The notes beneath the pieces were generated by a model. It was not told where the DNA came from and made no database searches. It worked only from the letters and a program-made list of their open reading frames with translations. Both the position numbers and the translations under genes were made by a program. Below, one piece after another: positions 1 through 8,017 of a stretch of DNA of 64,000 nucleotides (its first letter is position 1; each line of letters starts with the position of its first letter). This stretch comes from an uncultured Dorea sp. (GTDB lineage: Bacteria; Bacillota; Clostridia; Lachnospirales; Lachnospiraceae): the NCBI GenBank assembly GCA_910579925.1, contig CAJTVY010000002.1:1-64000 (forward strand). Reading direction: 5' to 3'.

Positions 1-76
1 TACGGGCATTTGTGAAAATATAAAAATAATAAAACAAGGAGTATATAATGTACCCATTTTTAAGGAGGATGATACC

Positions 77-1225
77 ATGCCAAAACGCAAGAAGTACCCC
101 AAGCTGCCCAACGGCTACGGCAGCATTAAACGCCTTTCCGGCAAGAACCGCACCAACCCCTTTGGAGTCTACCCTCCCACGAAGGAATTTGATTTAAACG
201 GCATTCCCGTGGCTCAGAAGGCCATCTGCTACGTGGACGACTGGTACAAGGGTTTCACCGTCCTTACCTGGTACCGGAACGGGGAATATTATGAAGGCCG
301 GGAAAAGGAGCTGTCCTCTGACTCCGAGGAACTGAAGCGGCAGATCACCGGCATTCTGTCAAAATTCAATCAGAGCCAGCGTGAGGTTGCCGATCAGAAG
401 ACGTTTGAAGAGATTTACCGTGGATATTACCTGTGGAAGTTCCAGAAGCCGTATGACCATAAGGAGAAAAAAACATCGATGGAAAACAGCATGCGTGCTG
501 CGTATAAAAACAGCAGCACAATCCACGGCAGGCCGTTCCGCTCTCTTACCACCAACGACCTGCAGGAAGTGGTAGACAGCTGCCCAAAGAAACATTCCTC
601 CCTGGAACTGATTATTATACTCTTTCATCAGATGTACGCCTATGCCGAGGCCAATGATCTGGCGGACAAGGATTACTCCAAGTTCGTGAAAATCAATAAA
701 TCCGATGATGACGAACACGGAGAACCATTCTCCGGCTCTGATCTGGAAGCCCTGTGGAGCCACAAGGACAATGATACCGTAGAAATGCTCTTAATCATGT
801 GCTATTCCGGTTTCCGGATCTCTGCATACCTGGACATGAAGACAAATATCGAAGAAGAATACTTCCAGGGCGGAGTTAAGACTGCTGCCGGGAAAGACCG
901 GATCGTACCGATCCACAGCGCCATCCTCCCACTTGTCCGCAAAAGGCTGGACAGACATGGTACTTACCTGCCTAATGGTGTCCAGAATTTCCGCAAGGAC
1001 ATGTATGATACTTTGAAATCCCTGGAAATCAAGAAACACACTCCCCATGACTGCCGCCACACCTTTTCCATGCTCTGCGACAAATACGGCGTGAATGAGA
1101 ACGACAAGAAGACCATGCTTGGCCACGCCTTTTCCGATGTCACTAACAAGGTATACCGGCACAGGGAATTAGACGCATTAAGGGAACAGATAGAACGGAT
1201 AAAAGTGTCGCTAACGTGTCACTAA
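77..1225 (+). CDS. Tyrosine recombinase / site-specific integrase
   Basis: A 382-residue integrase of the phage/ICE tyrosine recombinase family, which joins element and chromosome at att sites through a covalent 3'-phosphotyrosine. The catalytic residues are visible: Arg247 (CYSGFR), a Lys at 268 or 273 in the beta-hairpin, His324-x-x-Arg327 (PHDCRH), His350 (LGHAF) and the nucleophile Tyr360 (NKVYRHRE). The N-terminal ~100 residues are a DNA-binding arm of unknown family, and a SAM-like core-binding domain follows at about 105-210. The start is fixed by AAGGAGG at 62-68, eight bases upstream. No excisionase, repressor or structural phage gene lies in the window, so this is either the edge of an element that continues to the left or a solitary remnant. 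The gene appears intact. Confidence 0.93.
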   Translation: MPKRKKYPKLPNGYGSIKRLSGKNRTNPFGVYPPTKEFDLNGIPVAQKAICYVDDWYKGFTVLTWYRNGEYYEGREKELSSDSEELKRQITGILSKFNQSQREVADQKTFEEIYRGYYLWKFQKPYDHKEKKTSMENSMRAAYKNSSTIHGRPFRSLTTNDLQEVVDSCPKKHSSLELIIILFHQMYAYAEANDLADKDYSKFVKINKSDDDEHGEPFSGSDLEALWSHKDNDTVEMLLIMCYSGFRISAYLDMKTNIEEEYFQGGVKTAAGKDRIVPIHSAILPLVRKRLDRHGTYLPNGVQNFRKDMYDTLKSLEIKKHTPHDCRHTFSMLCDKYGVNENDKKTMLGHAFSDVTNKVYRHRELDALREQIERIKVSLTCH

Positions 1226-1521
1226 CGGTTCGTATTTACTCATATTTTTACATAAGATTCCGAGTTTATCCGAACTCCTTGAAAGCCTTGAAAACAGAGG
1301 GTTTCAAGCACTTTCCCCTCTATTTTCAAGAACCTTTGGAAATGGCAAAATCTTAACGATTTCTTAAATTTTCTCATCATAAACAGTTTTTTCTCTTTTT
1401 TTGGAGGCTATATGATTAGTTTCACATTTCTTTGTTTATTTTCATTCTCCGCTATGATATAGTTTACATAAACAAATGATATTAAAAATGTTTCTCATAA
1501 AATTGAAAGGAGGCTTATACC
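1226..1521. other. Intergenic region with small dyads, possible att region
   Basis: No gene is visible. Just after the integrase stop there are two tandem CCTTGAAA copies (1277-1284 and 1286-1293). The second forms an inverted repeat with TTTCAAG at 1302-1308, and a GAGTT/AACTC dyad lies just upstream (1263-1277). Clustered repeats beside an integrase gene are typical of recombinase arm or core sites, but no second att copy is present in the window, so the assignment is speculative. The rest is AT-rich leader for the Uma2-like gene. Confidence 0.3.
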
Positions 1522-2070
1522 ATGGCTTTAGCGCAAGCAACTCTTTATACTGTCGATGATATTTACGCACTTCCAGAAGGTCAGCGTGCCGAACTGATTG
1601 ATGGACAGCTCTATATGATGGCGCCGCCTAATACAACTCACCAGAGAATTTCACATCTTTTAGAATGGGAAATAGAAAACTATATTCGTAATAAAGACGG
1701 AAAATGCGAAGTGTTTGCCGCTCCATTTGCGGTATTTTTGAATAAAGATATCCATAACTATCTTGAACCCGACATTTCCGTTATCTGCGATAAGGAGAAA
1801 TTAGACGAAAAAGGATACCATGGCGCTCCAGATTGGGTGATTGAGATAACATCTCCCTCAGACCCGCAAAGAGATTATGGTATCAAACTTTTTAAATACC
1901 GTAATACCGGGGTAAGAGAATATTGGATTGTGAATCCACAAAAGCATACGGTCACTGTATTTGACTTTGAAACGGAAAAGCGCTCTAACCAATACAGTTT
2001 TGATGATAATATTCCGGTATGCATATATGAAGATTTTATCCTCAATATTAGTAAACTACTGCGCAGATAG
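1522..2070 (+). CDS. Uma2 family (DUF820) restriction-endonuclease-like protein
   Basis: A 182-residue protein of the Uma2/DUF820 family, which has a PD-(D/E)XK nuclease fold. The family opening is clear (YTVDDIYALPEGQRAELIDG, then a loop ending MMAPP). The nuclease core follows: EPDISVICD supplies the Asp, WVIEITSPS the Glu, and the helix KLFKYRNTGVREYWIV the Lys/Tyr positions typical of the family. The start has AAAGGAGG at 1506-1513, eight bases before ATG. Uma2 proteins are abundant in cyanobacteria and scattered in Clostridia, often near mobile DNA, and their biological role is mostly unproven. It is a single-gene unit beside an integrase, which fits an accessory gene. The family call is secure but the function is not. 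Confidence 0.85.
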   Translation: MALAQATLYTVDDIYALPEGQRAELIDGQLYMMAPPNTTHQRISHLLEWEIENYIRNKDGKCEVFAAPFAVFLNKDIHNYLEPDISVICDKEKLDEKGYHGAPDWVIEITSPSDPQRDYGIKLFKYRNTGVREYWIVNPQKHTVTVFDFETEKRSNQYSFDDNIPVCIYEDFILNISKLLRR

Positions 2071-2110
2071 TCATAAACGGCCCTGCACCAACAAAAAACA
2101 TAAGCATTGA

Positions 2111-2128
2111 GGCGGGGGCGGCCCCGCC
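2111..2128. terminator. GC-rich hairpin between convergent genes
   Basis: GGCGGGG (2111-2117) pairs with CCCCGCC (2122-2128) around a 4-base loop. It lies between the convergent ends of the Uma2-like gene and the histidine kinase gene. No immediate U-tract follows on either strand, so an intrinsic terminator is plausible but weak. Confidence 0.4.
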
Positions 2129-2175
2129 AAAAATGGACAGCTTCATAAATCTTAGCTTTGATTGACAGGCAAAAT

Positions 2176-3462
2176 TTATGCCATGCTCAAGGGAATTCTC
2201 ACCGTCACCGCCAGCCCGTGTTCCCCATTCTCTATGACAAGTTCCCCATTCATTTCTCCCATAAAATAATCCGAAATATAAAGCCCAAGCCCTGCTCCTT
2301 CCACATGTTCTACATGGCCTCCCCTTTTAAATTTCTCCCGCAGCAACGGCAGTTCTTCCTCACTGACACCGCCGCCGTAGTCCTCAATACGGACGTCCAG
2401 ACGCCTCTCTTTCCTGCATACCATGACCTCAATCTTCGTACCCGCATATTTATAAGAATTTGCAAAAATATTGTCGAACACCTGCTGCAGACGGAGCGGA
2501 TCTGCATACAGAATACATTCCGGAATCTTAGGAATTACCCCTCGATGAAGATAATCTGAACTTTCCAGCATTTCCTCCACCACCCGGCTCTCCATATCCT
2601 CCGGCGTCACTGAAAGCTGCTCCAGTTCTTCCATCGTTGCCGTAAACAGATTGGTAATCAAAGTATTAATCTGATCGGCCTTATAGATAATCTGCGTATA
2701 ATTATCCCGGATTCTTTCATTATCCGTAAGCGCCGCCCCCACTTCGGACGCTGCCTTAATGCTTGCAACGGGCGTCTTAATATCATGGGACAGCTCGGCA
2801 ACCAGTTCTTTCTTACTGACATTAGCCTTTGCCTGTGCAATCCTTGCCTTCTTAATCTCTGAACGCATAATATCAAAACTCTCCGTAAACGCACCAAAAA
2901 GATTGTGCCTGTCCATGGACAACGGAATATCCAGATTGCCTCCTGCAATACGCTGTGCAAATCCGTTTAACTTCTCAAACGGATCTATCATGACACGCTT
3001 CAGATAAAAGAAATATCCAATACAGAGGCCACATTGTAAAAGCATGGCAAGAAGCATAACAAGAAGCAGTGTCCGCTTTCGCTTTGCAAAGAGCCGTTCA
3101 CTGTCATTATTTATGATAATCTTTCCCACAGTCTGACCGTCAATCACAAGATCCAGGATTGTATCCCTGTGAATCACAGCCCTATTGACACTTGAACTTA
3201 AATCTGACCGGGTCTGAAACAGAACCGTTCCTTCCGTATCCAGCACGACATACGCAGGATCTGTCTGACTGTCTGTATCCCTTTCACTACATGGCCTGCC
3301 GGCAGACAAGTTCTCCCAGTCTTCCAGAACAGACTTTACAACCTCGTTGACCCGGACAGAATCCTGCCGGTTGTCACTGTCCCAGACCGCAAACAGAAGC
3401 AGCGCCGCCGCTTCCACCGTGAAAAGGAGCAGTAACCCGGCCAGAAAAACATGCCTCTTCAT
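2176..3462 (-). CDS. Membrane sensor histidine kinase
   Basis: A 428-residue HAMP-type sensor kinase that phosphorylates the response regulator encoded just upstream. Membrane segments are at about 7-27 and 131-153, enclosing a ~100-residue extracytoplasmic sensor of no recognised family. HAMP follows at about 155-210. The H-box is AELSHDIKTPVAS with the phosphoacceptor His226. The ATPase has an N-box (VFDNIFANSYKYAG), a G1 box (DYGGGVSEE) and a G2 box (GAGLGLYI). The gene overlaps the regulator stop by ATGA, so the two are translationally coupled, with GGAGG six bases before the ATG. No transporter or obvious target gene is adjacent, so the signal is unknown. Confidence 0.92.
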   Translation of the reverse strand: MKRHVFLAGLLLLFTVEAAALLLFAVWDSDNRQDSVRVNEVVKSVLEDWENLSAGRPCSERDTDSQTDPAYVVLDTEGTVLFQTRSDLSSSVNRAVIHRDTILDLVIDGQTVGKIIINNDSERLFAKRKRTLLLVMLLAMLLQCGLCIGYFFYLKRVMIDPFEKLNGFAQRIAGGNLDIPLSMDRHNLFGAFTESFDIMRSEIKKARIAQAKANVSKKELVAELSHDIKTPVASIKAASEVGAALTDNERIRDNYTQIIYKADQINTLITNLFTATMEELEQLSVTPEDMESRVVEEMLESSDYLHRGVIPKIPECILYADPLRLQQVFDNIFANSYKYAGTKIEVMVCRKERRLDVRIEDYGGGVSEEELPLLREKFKRGGHVEHVEGAGLGLYISDYFMGEMNGELVIENGEHGLAVTVRIPLSMA

Positions 3463-4148
3463 TCTTTTCCTCCGCAGAATCTATAGCCTTCGCCCCACAC
3501 TGTAATAATGTATTTCGGTTTACCGGGATCGCGCTCAATCGCTTCCCGTATCTTACGGATATGTACATTCAGCGTCCCGTCTCCGGTGAACCGGTCCTCC
3601 CAGACTTTCTCAAATAATTCCTGCTTTGAGATTACTTTATTTTCATGCCGGATCAGATAGGACAGAAGCCGGAACTCAAGCGCCGTAAGCTTCACGGCTT
3701 TCCCGTCAACCAATACTTGCTTTCCATAAAAATCCACGGTCAGCCGTCCGTCAAAATATTCTTTTTCTATTGCCTGCGGGCCGTTTCCGGTCCTTTTGAG
3801 CACTGCCTGGACTTTTGCCAGTAACACGGCAAGGGAATACGGTTTCTGGACATAATCATCTCCTCCGATATGGAATGCGACGATCTGGTCGTCATCACTG
3901 GTACGGGCCGAGATAAATAAGATCGGAATCTCCGTCTTCTCCCGCAGTTTTCGGCACAGTTCAAATCCGCTGCCGTCTCCTAGATTGATATCCAGAAGAA
4001 GCAGATCTGCCGTATCCCGCAAAAAAAACTCCCAACATTCAGAAACACTGTATACTGCCGCCGTACTGACTCCGAAAAGGTTAAAATATTCCGCCGTACT
4101 GTCTGCCAGAAGTTTCTCGTCGTCTATAATCAAACAATCATATCGCAT
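3459..4148 (-). CDS. OmpR/PhoB-family response regulator
   Basis: A 229-residue two-domain regulator, with a receiver followed by a winged-helix DNA-binding domain. The receiver shows the acidic pair (IIDDEK), phosphoacceptor Asp53 (LLLLDINLGDG), the switch Ser (FISARTS) and Lys (VQKPYS). The C-terminal region (KLTALEFRLLSYLI, then VHIRKIREAIERD and WGEGYRF) is a classic trans_reg_C wing. The ATG at 4148 (MRYDCLIIDDEK) is chosen over an in-frame ATG at 4184 because GGAGGG lies six bases upstream and the protein then begins at the receiver fold. It is the first gene of a two-gene operon with the kinase. Confidence 0.93.
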   Translation of the reverse strand: MRYDCLIIDDEKLLADSTAEYFNLFGVSTAAVYSVSECWEFFLRDTADLLLLDINLGDGSGFELCRKLREKTEIPILFISARTSDDDQIVAFHIGGDDYVQKPYSLAVLLAKVQAVLKRTGNGPQAIEKEYFDGRLTVDFYGKQVLVDGKAVKLTALEFRLLSYLIRHENKVISKQELFEKVWEDRFTGDGTLNVHIRKIREAIERDPGKPKYIITVWGEGYRFCGGKE

Positions 4149-4213
4149 ACTTTCCCTCCGTAAATCTGATATCCTTCCAGACATGGTATGTCCTTACACA
4201 AAACTTTGGGCTT

Positions 4214-4243
4214 ATGATACCATATTATATCTTAGGTCTGCAA
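4214..4243 (-). promoter_or_regulatory. Possible promoter of the regulator/kinase operon
   Basis: On the reverse strand TTGCAG (4243-4238) and TATCAT (4219-4214) are separated by 18 bases, about 65 bases upstream of the chosen regulator start. The match is moderate. Confidence 0.3.
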
Positions 4244-4250
4244 TCAGATA

Positions 4251-4287
4251 GTAACAGTTCAGCCTTCCGGCTTCACTGTACTGTTAC
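4251..4287. repeat. Hairpin repeat, left copy of a 15-bp inverted repeat
   Basis: GTAACAGT and ACTGTTAC form the outer stem (4251-4258 and 4280-4287), and AGCC/GGCT form an inner stem. The first 15 bases, GTAACAGTTCAGCCT (4251-4265), recur exactly in inverted orientation at 6193-6207, so the two copies bracket the nucleotidyltransferase/HEPN pair and the ATPase remnant. It could be a dispersed intergenic repeat or the boundary of an inserted segment. Confidence 0.55.
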
Positions 4288-4333
4288 ATCAGATATCCTT
4301 TCAGACAAAAATATACTGGTTATTGCGTACACT

Positions 4334-4394
4334 GCATGGTATAATTTATTTATTCTATCGGGCGAAGTCCGCCAGCCCAAAGGGCATGGTATAA
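4334..4394 (+). promoter_or_regulatory. Extended -10 promoter and 11-bp direct repeats before the nucleotidyltransferase gene
   Basis: TGGTATAAT (4337-4345) is an extended -10 element. The 11-mer GCATGGTATAA occurs at 4334-4344 and again at 4384-4394, 50 bases apart, so the second copy sits downstream of the predicted transcription start. A repeated motif around the promoter of a possible toxin-antitoxin pair suggests autoregulation, but this is inference. Confidence 0.45.
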
Positions 4395-4436
4395 CCAAAG
4401 CATAAGATAGCCTATAAACGAAAAGGAATGATAATC

Positions 4437-4823
4437 ATGGTTACTTCCATAGACTCCTATATCTCCCATCGAGGAGAACATCTGTGGGATTTTGAAATTT
4501 TATCCGACTTTCAGTATGAAAACGTAAATCGTATTCATCCATTAAAACAAAGAGACGTCTTTGAACTTATAAAAGCCGTTGAAAAGGATTCTCATATTAT
4601 CGGTATGATTGTGTTTGGAAGCGCAATCCGTTTCGACTGCCACTCTATGAGCGATTTAGACATCTTAATCATACGAGACGATTCTCAGCTTAAGATTAAC
4701 TCCTCTTTATCAGAAGTAAAAAGTGAATTAGATATCATATTCCATACAAAATTAGGCAATCGTCTGAAAACAGAAATAAGCAAAACCGGAGTAATTGTGT
4801 ATAGGAGGCGCCCAAATGTGTGA
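4437..4823 (+). CDS. MNT-type nucleotidyltransferase domain protein (possible antitoxin)
   Basis: A 128-residue protein of the minimal nucleotidyltransferase (MNT, pol-beta fold) family. It carries the full GSX10DXD signature (FGSAIRFDCHSMSDLDILI) and a later Asp (SELDIIFH), so it looks catalytically competent. In HEPN-MNT modules the MNT partner can AMPylate and silence the HEPN toxin. About 50 residues precede the core, without a recognised domain. The ATG at 4437 is preferred to the one at 4428 because AAAGGA (4422-4427) is then nine bases away rather than touching the start codon. It overlaps the HEPN gene by eight bases. Confidence 0.85.
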   Translation: MVTSIDSYISHRGEHLWDFEILSDFQYENVNRIHPLKQRDVFELIKAVEKDSHIIGMIVFGSAIRFDCHSMSDLDILIIRDDSQLKINSSLSEVKSELDIIFHTKLGNRLKTEISKTGVIVYRRRPNV

Positions 4824-5331
4824 TATCCGTTTTTTCAAATCCGCTTATCATTGTTATGATGTTGCAGCAAAACTTATGAAATATTACGAACAGGATGAAA
4901 TGTACCTGAACGATGTTGCTTACAACCTTCAACAGTGCATAGAAAAAACCTTAAAGGCATTTTTAGAGTGCAAAGGGGTTACCGTTCCACAGACACACAG
5001 CATTCATAAACTGATTTCCATGTCGAAAAATAATGGATCTTCCGCAATTATAACCGAATGGATTGAATCAAATCAATATGAAATCGAAACCTGGGAATCT
5101 GATACCAGATACAATTTTGATATAAGCCTTGAATTTGAACGTATTCAATCCGGTCTTCAAGAAGTGAAGCTATTTCTGGACAAAAACCATATGGTCTATA
5201 CTCTGAATCCGGAACTTACCAAAGACATGCAAGAGAAGCTGAAGGCAAAACTACCGCAGACACTTACTATACGCGATGATTTTGAGTGGAATTGCTATTA
5301 CAACATTTTTAAAAAACAGTTAGTCAAGTAA
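4816..5331 (+). CDS. HEPN domain protein (non-canonical, lacks RX4-6H)
   Basis: A 171-residue HEPN protein of the PF05168 type. Its first half shows the family pattern: an amphipathic helix, then YNLQQCIEKTLKAFL, then THSIHKLISM, then DTRYNFD in the place of the usual RYPD. The RX4-6H ribonuclease motif of HepT-like toxins is not present, since the Arg in DTRYNFD is not followed by a His. It may therefore bind nucleotides or a partner rather than cleave RNA. The start at 4816 has AGGAGG (4803-4808) seven bases upstream, which beats the ATG at 4795. The eight-base overlap with the nucleotidyltransferase gene indicates a coupled two-gene module. About 60 C-terminal residues match nothing I recognise. 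Confidence 0.82.
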   Translation: MCDIRFFKSAYHCYDVAAKLMKYYEQDEMYLNDVAYNLQQCIEKTLKAFLECKGVTVPQTHSIHKLISMSKNNGSSAIITEWIESNQYEIETWESDTRYNFDISLEFERIQSGLQEVKLFLDKNHMVYTLNPELTKDMQEKLKAKLPQTLTIRDDFEWNCYYNIFKKQLVK

Positions 5332-5350
5332 ATTCCTCTACGCTGTGGCA

Positions 5351-5383
5351 GGGCTGCCCGAAAACCTCTTTTTCCGACAACCC
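5351..5383. terminator. Hairpin between HEPN gene and ATPase remnant
   Basis: GGGCTGCCCGAAAA and TTTTTCCGACAACCC form an imperfect stem between convergent genes. It resembles the hairpins at 16838-16878 and 48757-48790 (shared GGGCTG...CCGACA.CCC), so it is probably one of a family of bidirectional terminators. Confidence 0.5.
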
Positions 5384-5405
5384 TTTGCTGCCGCCACCCC
5401 TGGAC

Positions 5406-6143
5406 TCATAACATATCCCCAAAAGCAATCCTCTTGATTCCAAATTGTTTGGCCAGACTCTCCGTACTCGCATCAAACCCAGATTTAGAGAAAACAAAGT
5501 AATATTTTTCCGGGCAGGCAAATAACTCTCCACGTTCTACAAGCGTCTGCATAACGCCTGCATCCACCTTCCCATTCCTCCACTTGCACTCTCCAAAAAG
5601 CATATGCCCTTCTCCCAGCGCAACGATGTCAATCTCTTCTTCACGCTTCTTTGCCGGATTCGTCCCCCACCATCTGCCCAGCTTCCCGAAGAAAAACGGC
5701 AATGTCTGATAGACATCGGGGCGATACAGGTATTGTCTGCAAATCTCCTCAAAAACACTCCCCATAAACGAACGAATCTGGTTTCTCACATACTCCGTAT
5801 ACACAAATTCTCCCGTCCCCATGGCGATCGCCGTAATGTTCGGGCGTACAAACCGATACCAGAATAAAAACATACTATCCTGAAGGCGATATATGGTCTT
5901 TCGACTGGTTTCTTTTTCCGTAATCGGACGTTCTTTCTCCACAATCCCAACCTCTATCAAAGACGTCATAAAATTACTGCACGCACTGCTCTCAAGCCCG
6001 GCTTTCAGAGAAATCTCGTTCAGTTTACCTGCCCCCTGCGCAATCGCCGAAATAATTGAATGGTAAAAAGCCGGATCTCTCATCTCCTGCTTTAGCAGGT
6101 TAACCGGCTCTTCAAACAATGTCCCATTATCATCAAAAAACAA
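5406..6143 (-). pseudogene. Remnant of an AAA ATPase with DUF234 C-terminal domain
   Basis: The 245 in-frame residues correspond to the C-terminal half of a ~450-residue archaeal-type ATP-binding protein. A winged-helix segment (EPVNLLKQEMRDPAFYHSII, then LNEISLKAGLESSACSNFM) precedes the DUF234 nuclease-like domain (MGSVFEEICRQYL, EEIDIVALGEG, FGECKW, YYFVFSKSGF). The P-loop ATPase half is missing. The frame opens only at a TTG without a ribosome site (6143), and the next in-frame codon block upstream contains a TGA. I read this as a 5'-truncated pseudogene, with the break near the repeat copy at 6193-6207. A small functional nuclease is possible but unlikely without the ATPase. Confidence 0.75.
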
Positions 6144-6192
6144 CGATATTCCAATTCATTGGCTGCTAACTGCGCAGCAAGCGCACAGTTGC

Positions 6193-6207
6193 AGGCTGAA
6201 CTGTTAC
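6193..6207. repeat. Right copy of the 15-bp inverted repeat
   Basis: AGGCTGAACTGTTAC is the exact reverse complement of 4251-4265. It sits between the truncated ATPase gene and the ABC transporter operon. Confidence 0.6.
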
Positions 6208-6215
6208 AAAAAATG

Positions 6216-6509
6216 TCACATAAATTTTCCCGCCGCCATCATAACCAGCGCCATTACTCCTGCCATGGCATAAATTTCATTAATGATCAGACAGAGTTTC
6301 ATCATATAATTCTGAACCTTCCCCTTCATATAAACATAAAATGTAAAAATTCCCGAAAAAATCATAAAAACTGCATAGCTTCCTATCGTTATCTCTGCCG
6401 CCGGTGACTGAAGCGCCCACGCATGCTGTCGCAGCAGCAAGATCGTCCAGGGCAGTAATACCATCACAACAGCCGCTCCTGTTAAAACACCTTTTGTACT
6501 CTGTTTCAT
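6216..6509 (-). CDS. Small three-helix membrane protein of the ABC exporter operon
   Basis: A 97-residue hydrophobic protein with predicted membrane helices at about 8-26, 40-60 and 70-93. I do not recognise a family. It starts six bases after the stop of the preceding permease gene, and AAGGAG lies about 11 bases before the ATG, inside that gene's end. Its position as the last gene of an ATPase-permease-permease operon recalls LanFEG-type immunity transporters, where an extra small membrane protein is sometimes present. An accessory or stabilising role is inference. A shorter frame overlapping the same RBS gives a non-hydrophobic peptide and was discounted. Confidence 0.7.
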   Translation of the reverse strand: MKQSTKGVLTGAAVVMVLLPWTILLLRQHAWALQSPAAEITIGSYAVFMIFSGIFTFYVYMKGKVQNYMMKLCLIINEIYAMAGVMALVMMAAGKFM

Positions 6510-6515
6510 TCTCCA

Positions 6516-7286
6516 TTATCTCCTTTCATTTTTCCCAAAACATAGAACCGCCGCCAGCAGACAGCTCCCTGTAAATACCACTGCCACAGGAATCCACGGA
6601 ACCAGATCCGTCTCCATCTCCGAAAGATTGGCCGCCAGTTCTCCATACCTGGCCGTAACCACATAGAACGGATAGTCCATCGGATAGGCAAACCACAACT
6701 TCGTGTTAATCATCAGAACCGACGGCACAATGGACGCAAACCCCACTCCCACCGAGAAGATCGGAGTCCTTATACACACAGACAGCAGCCAGTAAAATGC
6801 GATCATCGGAAAAGCAGAAATATACATCCCGAAAGCAAGTTTTACCACAAACAGCGGATCCAGTAAAAATTCGTACTCCTGAATCCAGGAGGCGATTCCG
6901 GCGCTGAGATAATACATTCCCACCATCATAGCCATCTGGACTGCCGCAAGAAACAGCAGAATCACATATTTTGCAAGACATAGCTTCCCTGTGCCGACCG
7001 GAAGCGCCAGCATCCGCAGGATACCATGGCTGTTCCTCTCCGTCTGTGCAAGAAGCACGGTTCCGACTACCATGCTTGCCGGAAACATGAACCATGCCAT
7101 TCCCAAAAACCCCTGCATTAGGAAATTATGTTCCGGCGAAATGCCCTCAGCCTGCATCTGGAAATTCAGATGGGCGTTCAAGATCGACGGAATCCAGAGC
7201 ATGACAGCCGCAACACCCAATATGAATAAGATTCTGGAGCGGCGTATCTTTTTCCATTCCACTCCCAGTAATGATATAAAACTCAT
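6516..7286 (-). CDS. ABC-2 type permease (lantibiotic-immunity-like, second subunit)
   Basis: A 256-residue integral membrane subunit with six likely helices (about 20-38, 60-80, 105-128, 145-165, 175-195 and 225-245). The N-terminus MSFISLLGVEWKKIRRS is the usual cytoplasmic lead of ABC-2 permeases of the EpiG/MutG kind. It overlaps the upstream permease by ATGA, so the two are presumably made in equal amounts and pair as a heterodimer on the ATPase. The family exports or expels peptide antibiotics, bacitracin-like compounds or lipids. Which of these applies here cannot be read from sequence. Confidence 0.85.
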   Translation of the reverse strand: MSFISLLGVEWKKIRRSRILFILGVAAVMLWIPSILNAHLNFQMQAEGISPEHNFLMQGFLGMAWFMFPASMVVGTVLLAQTERNSHGILRMLALPVGTGKLCLAKYVILLFLAAVQMAMMVGMYYLSAGIASWIQEYEFLLDPLFVVKLAFGMYISAFPMIAFYWLLSVCIRTPIFSVGVGFASIVPSVLMINTKLWFAYPMDYPFYVVTARYGELAANLSEMETDLVPWIPVAVVFTGSCLLAAVLCFGKNERR

Positions 7287-8017
7287 GCAAACGACCTCCT
7301 AACCTTCAAAAATATCATTTCCGCTGCGCCAGTCAGCAGAATCTCTACTGCTGCCGCCGCCAGGTAACCGACTATCGTTCCCTCTTCTGCCCCTTCTAAA
7401 ATCTGAAATGGCAAGGCAAATGGGAAAAGGGACAAAGCAAAATATTTTACCGGAATCATCGTAGCCAGAAATACACACACCACGTCAATCCCAAGAGAAG
7501 TCCACATATTCCTGCACGCCGAAGCCACCAGCAGCGATATGGCAATAACCGGAAGCATCATACAGAAGCAATAGCCGAAGTTCTGCAGCAGATCTATTAC
7601 AAATTCCGCATACGCACCATTTTTTCCGCCGAACCAGTGTAAAGTACAAAAAACCAGCGATAACATCTCCATCACCAGGACTATGGCCCACATACCGGAC
7701 AGAAGAATACATTTTCTGAAGTATAATTCTTCTTCCGTGACAGGCAGTGTGGTCATCCGCCGAATGGCATGATCCGCATACTCCGTATGATACATCATAC
7801 AGGCGATGGTAATGACCAGGAGCATATTCATCATTCCCATCATCTGCCAGTCCGCCTGAAGAATCGTCTGAAGCGGCGGCTCCAGAAGCCCTTGATACTG
7901 TTCTGACCGGACAGAAAGTTCCAGAACCGGAATGAACGACGCAAGAAGTCCGCCAGCCAGACACCCGGGTATGATTCCCACCCTTCTTATTTTCTGGTAT
8001 TCTAATGCTATTTTCAC
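7283..8017 (-). CDS. ABC-2 type permease (lantibiotic-immunity-like, first subunit)
   Basis: A 244-residue membrane protein with six predicted helices and the leader MKIALEYQKIRRVG, similar in plan to the EpiE/MutE group. It overlaps the ATPase stop by ATGA and the next permease start by ATGA, giving a tightly coupled operon. Together with the downstream permease it should form the transmembrane pore of an exporter or immunity pump. Confidence 0.85.
   Translation of the reverse strand: MKIALEYQKIRRVGIIPGCLAGGLLASFIPVLELSVRSEQYQGLLEPPLQTILQADWQMMGMMNMLLVITIACMMYHTEYADHAIRRMTTLPVTEEELYFRKCILLSGMWAIVLVMEMLSLVFCTLHWFGGKNGAYAEFVIDLLQNFGYCFCMMLPVIAISLLVASACRNMWTSLGIDVVCVFLATMIPVKYFALSLFPFALPFQILEGAEEGTIVGYLAAAAVEILLTGAAEMIFLKVRRSFA

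Noticed and set aside
2071..2175. Small RNA between the Uma2-like and kinase genes
   Set aside because: Only a GC-rich hairpin is visible, with no promoter or further structure to support an RNA gene.
5406..6143. Complete small nuclease gene
   Set aside because: The frame begins mid-family at a TTG without a ribosome site, next to an in-frame stop and a repeat, which fits a truncated ATPase better.
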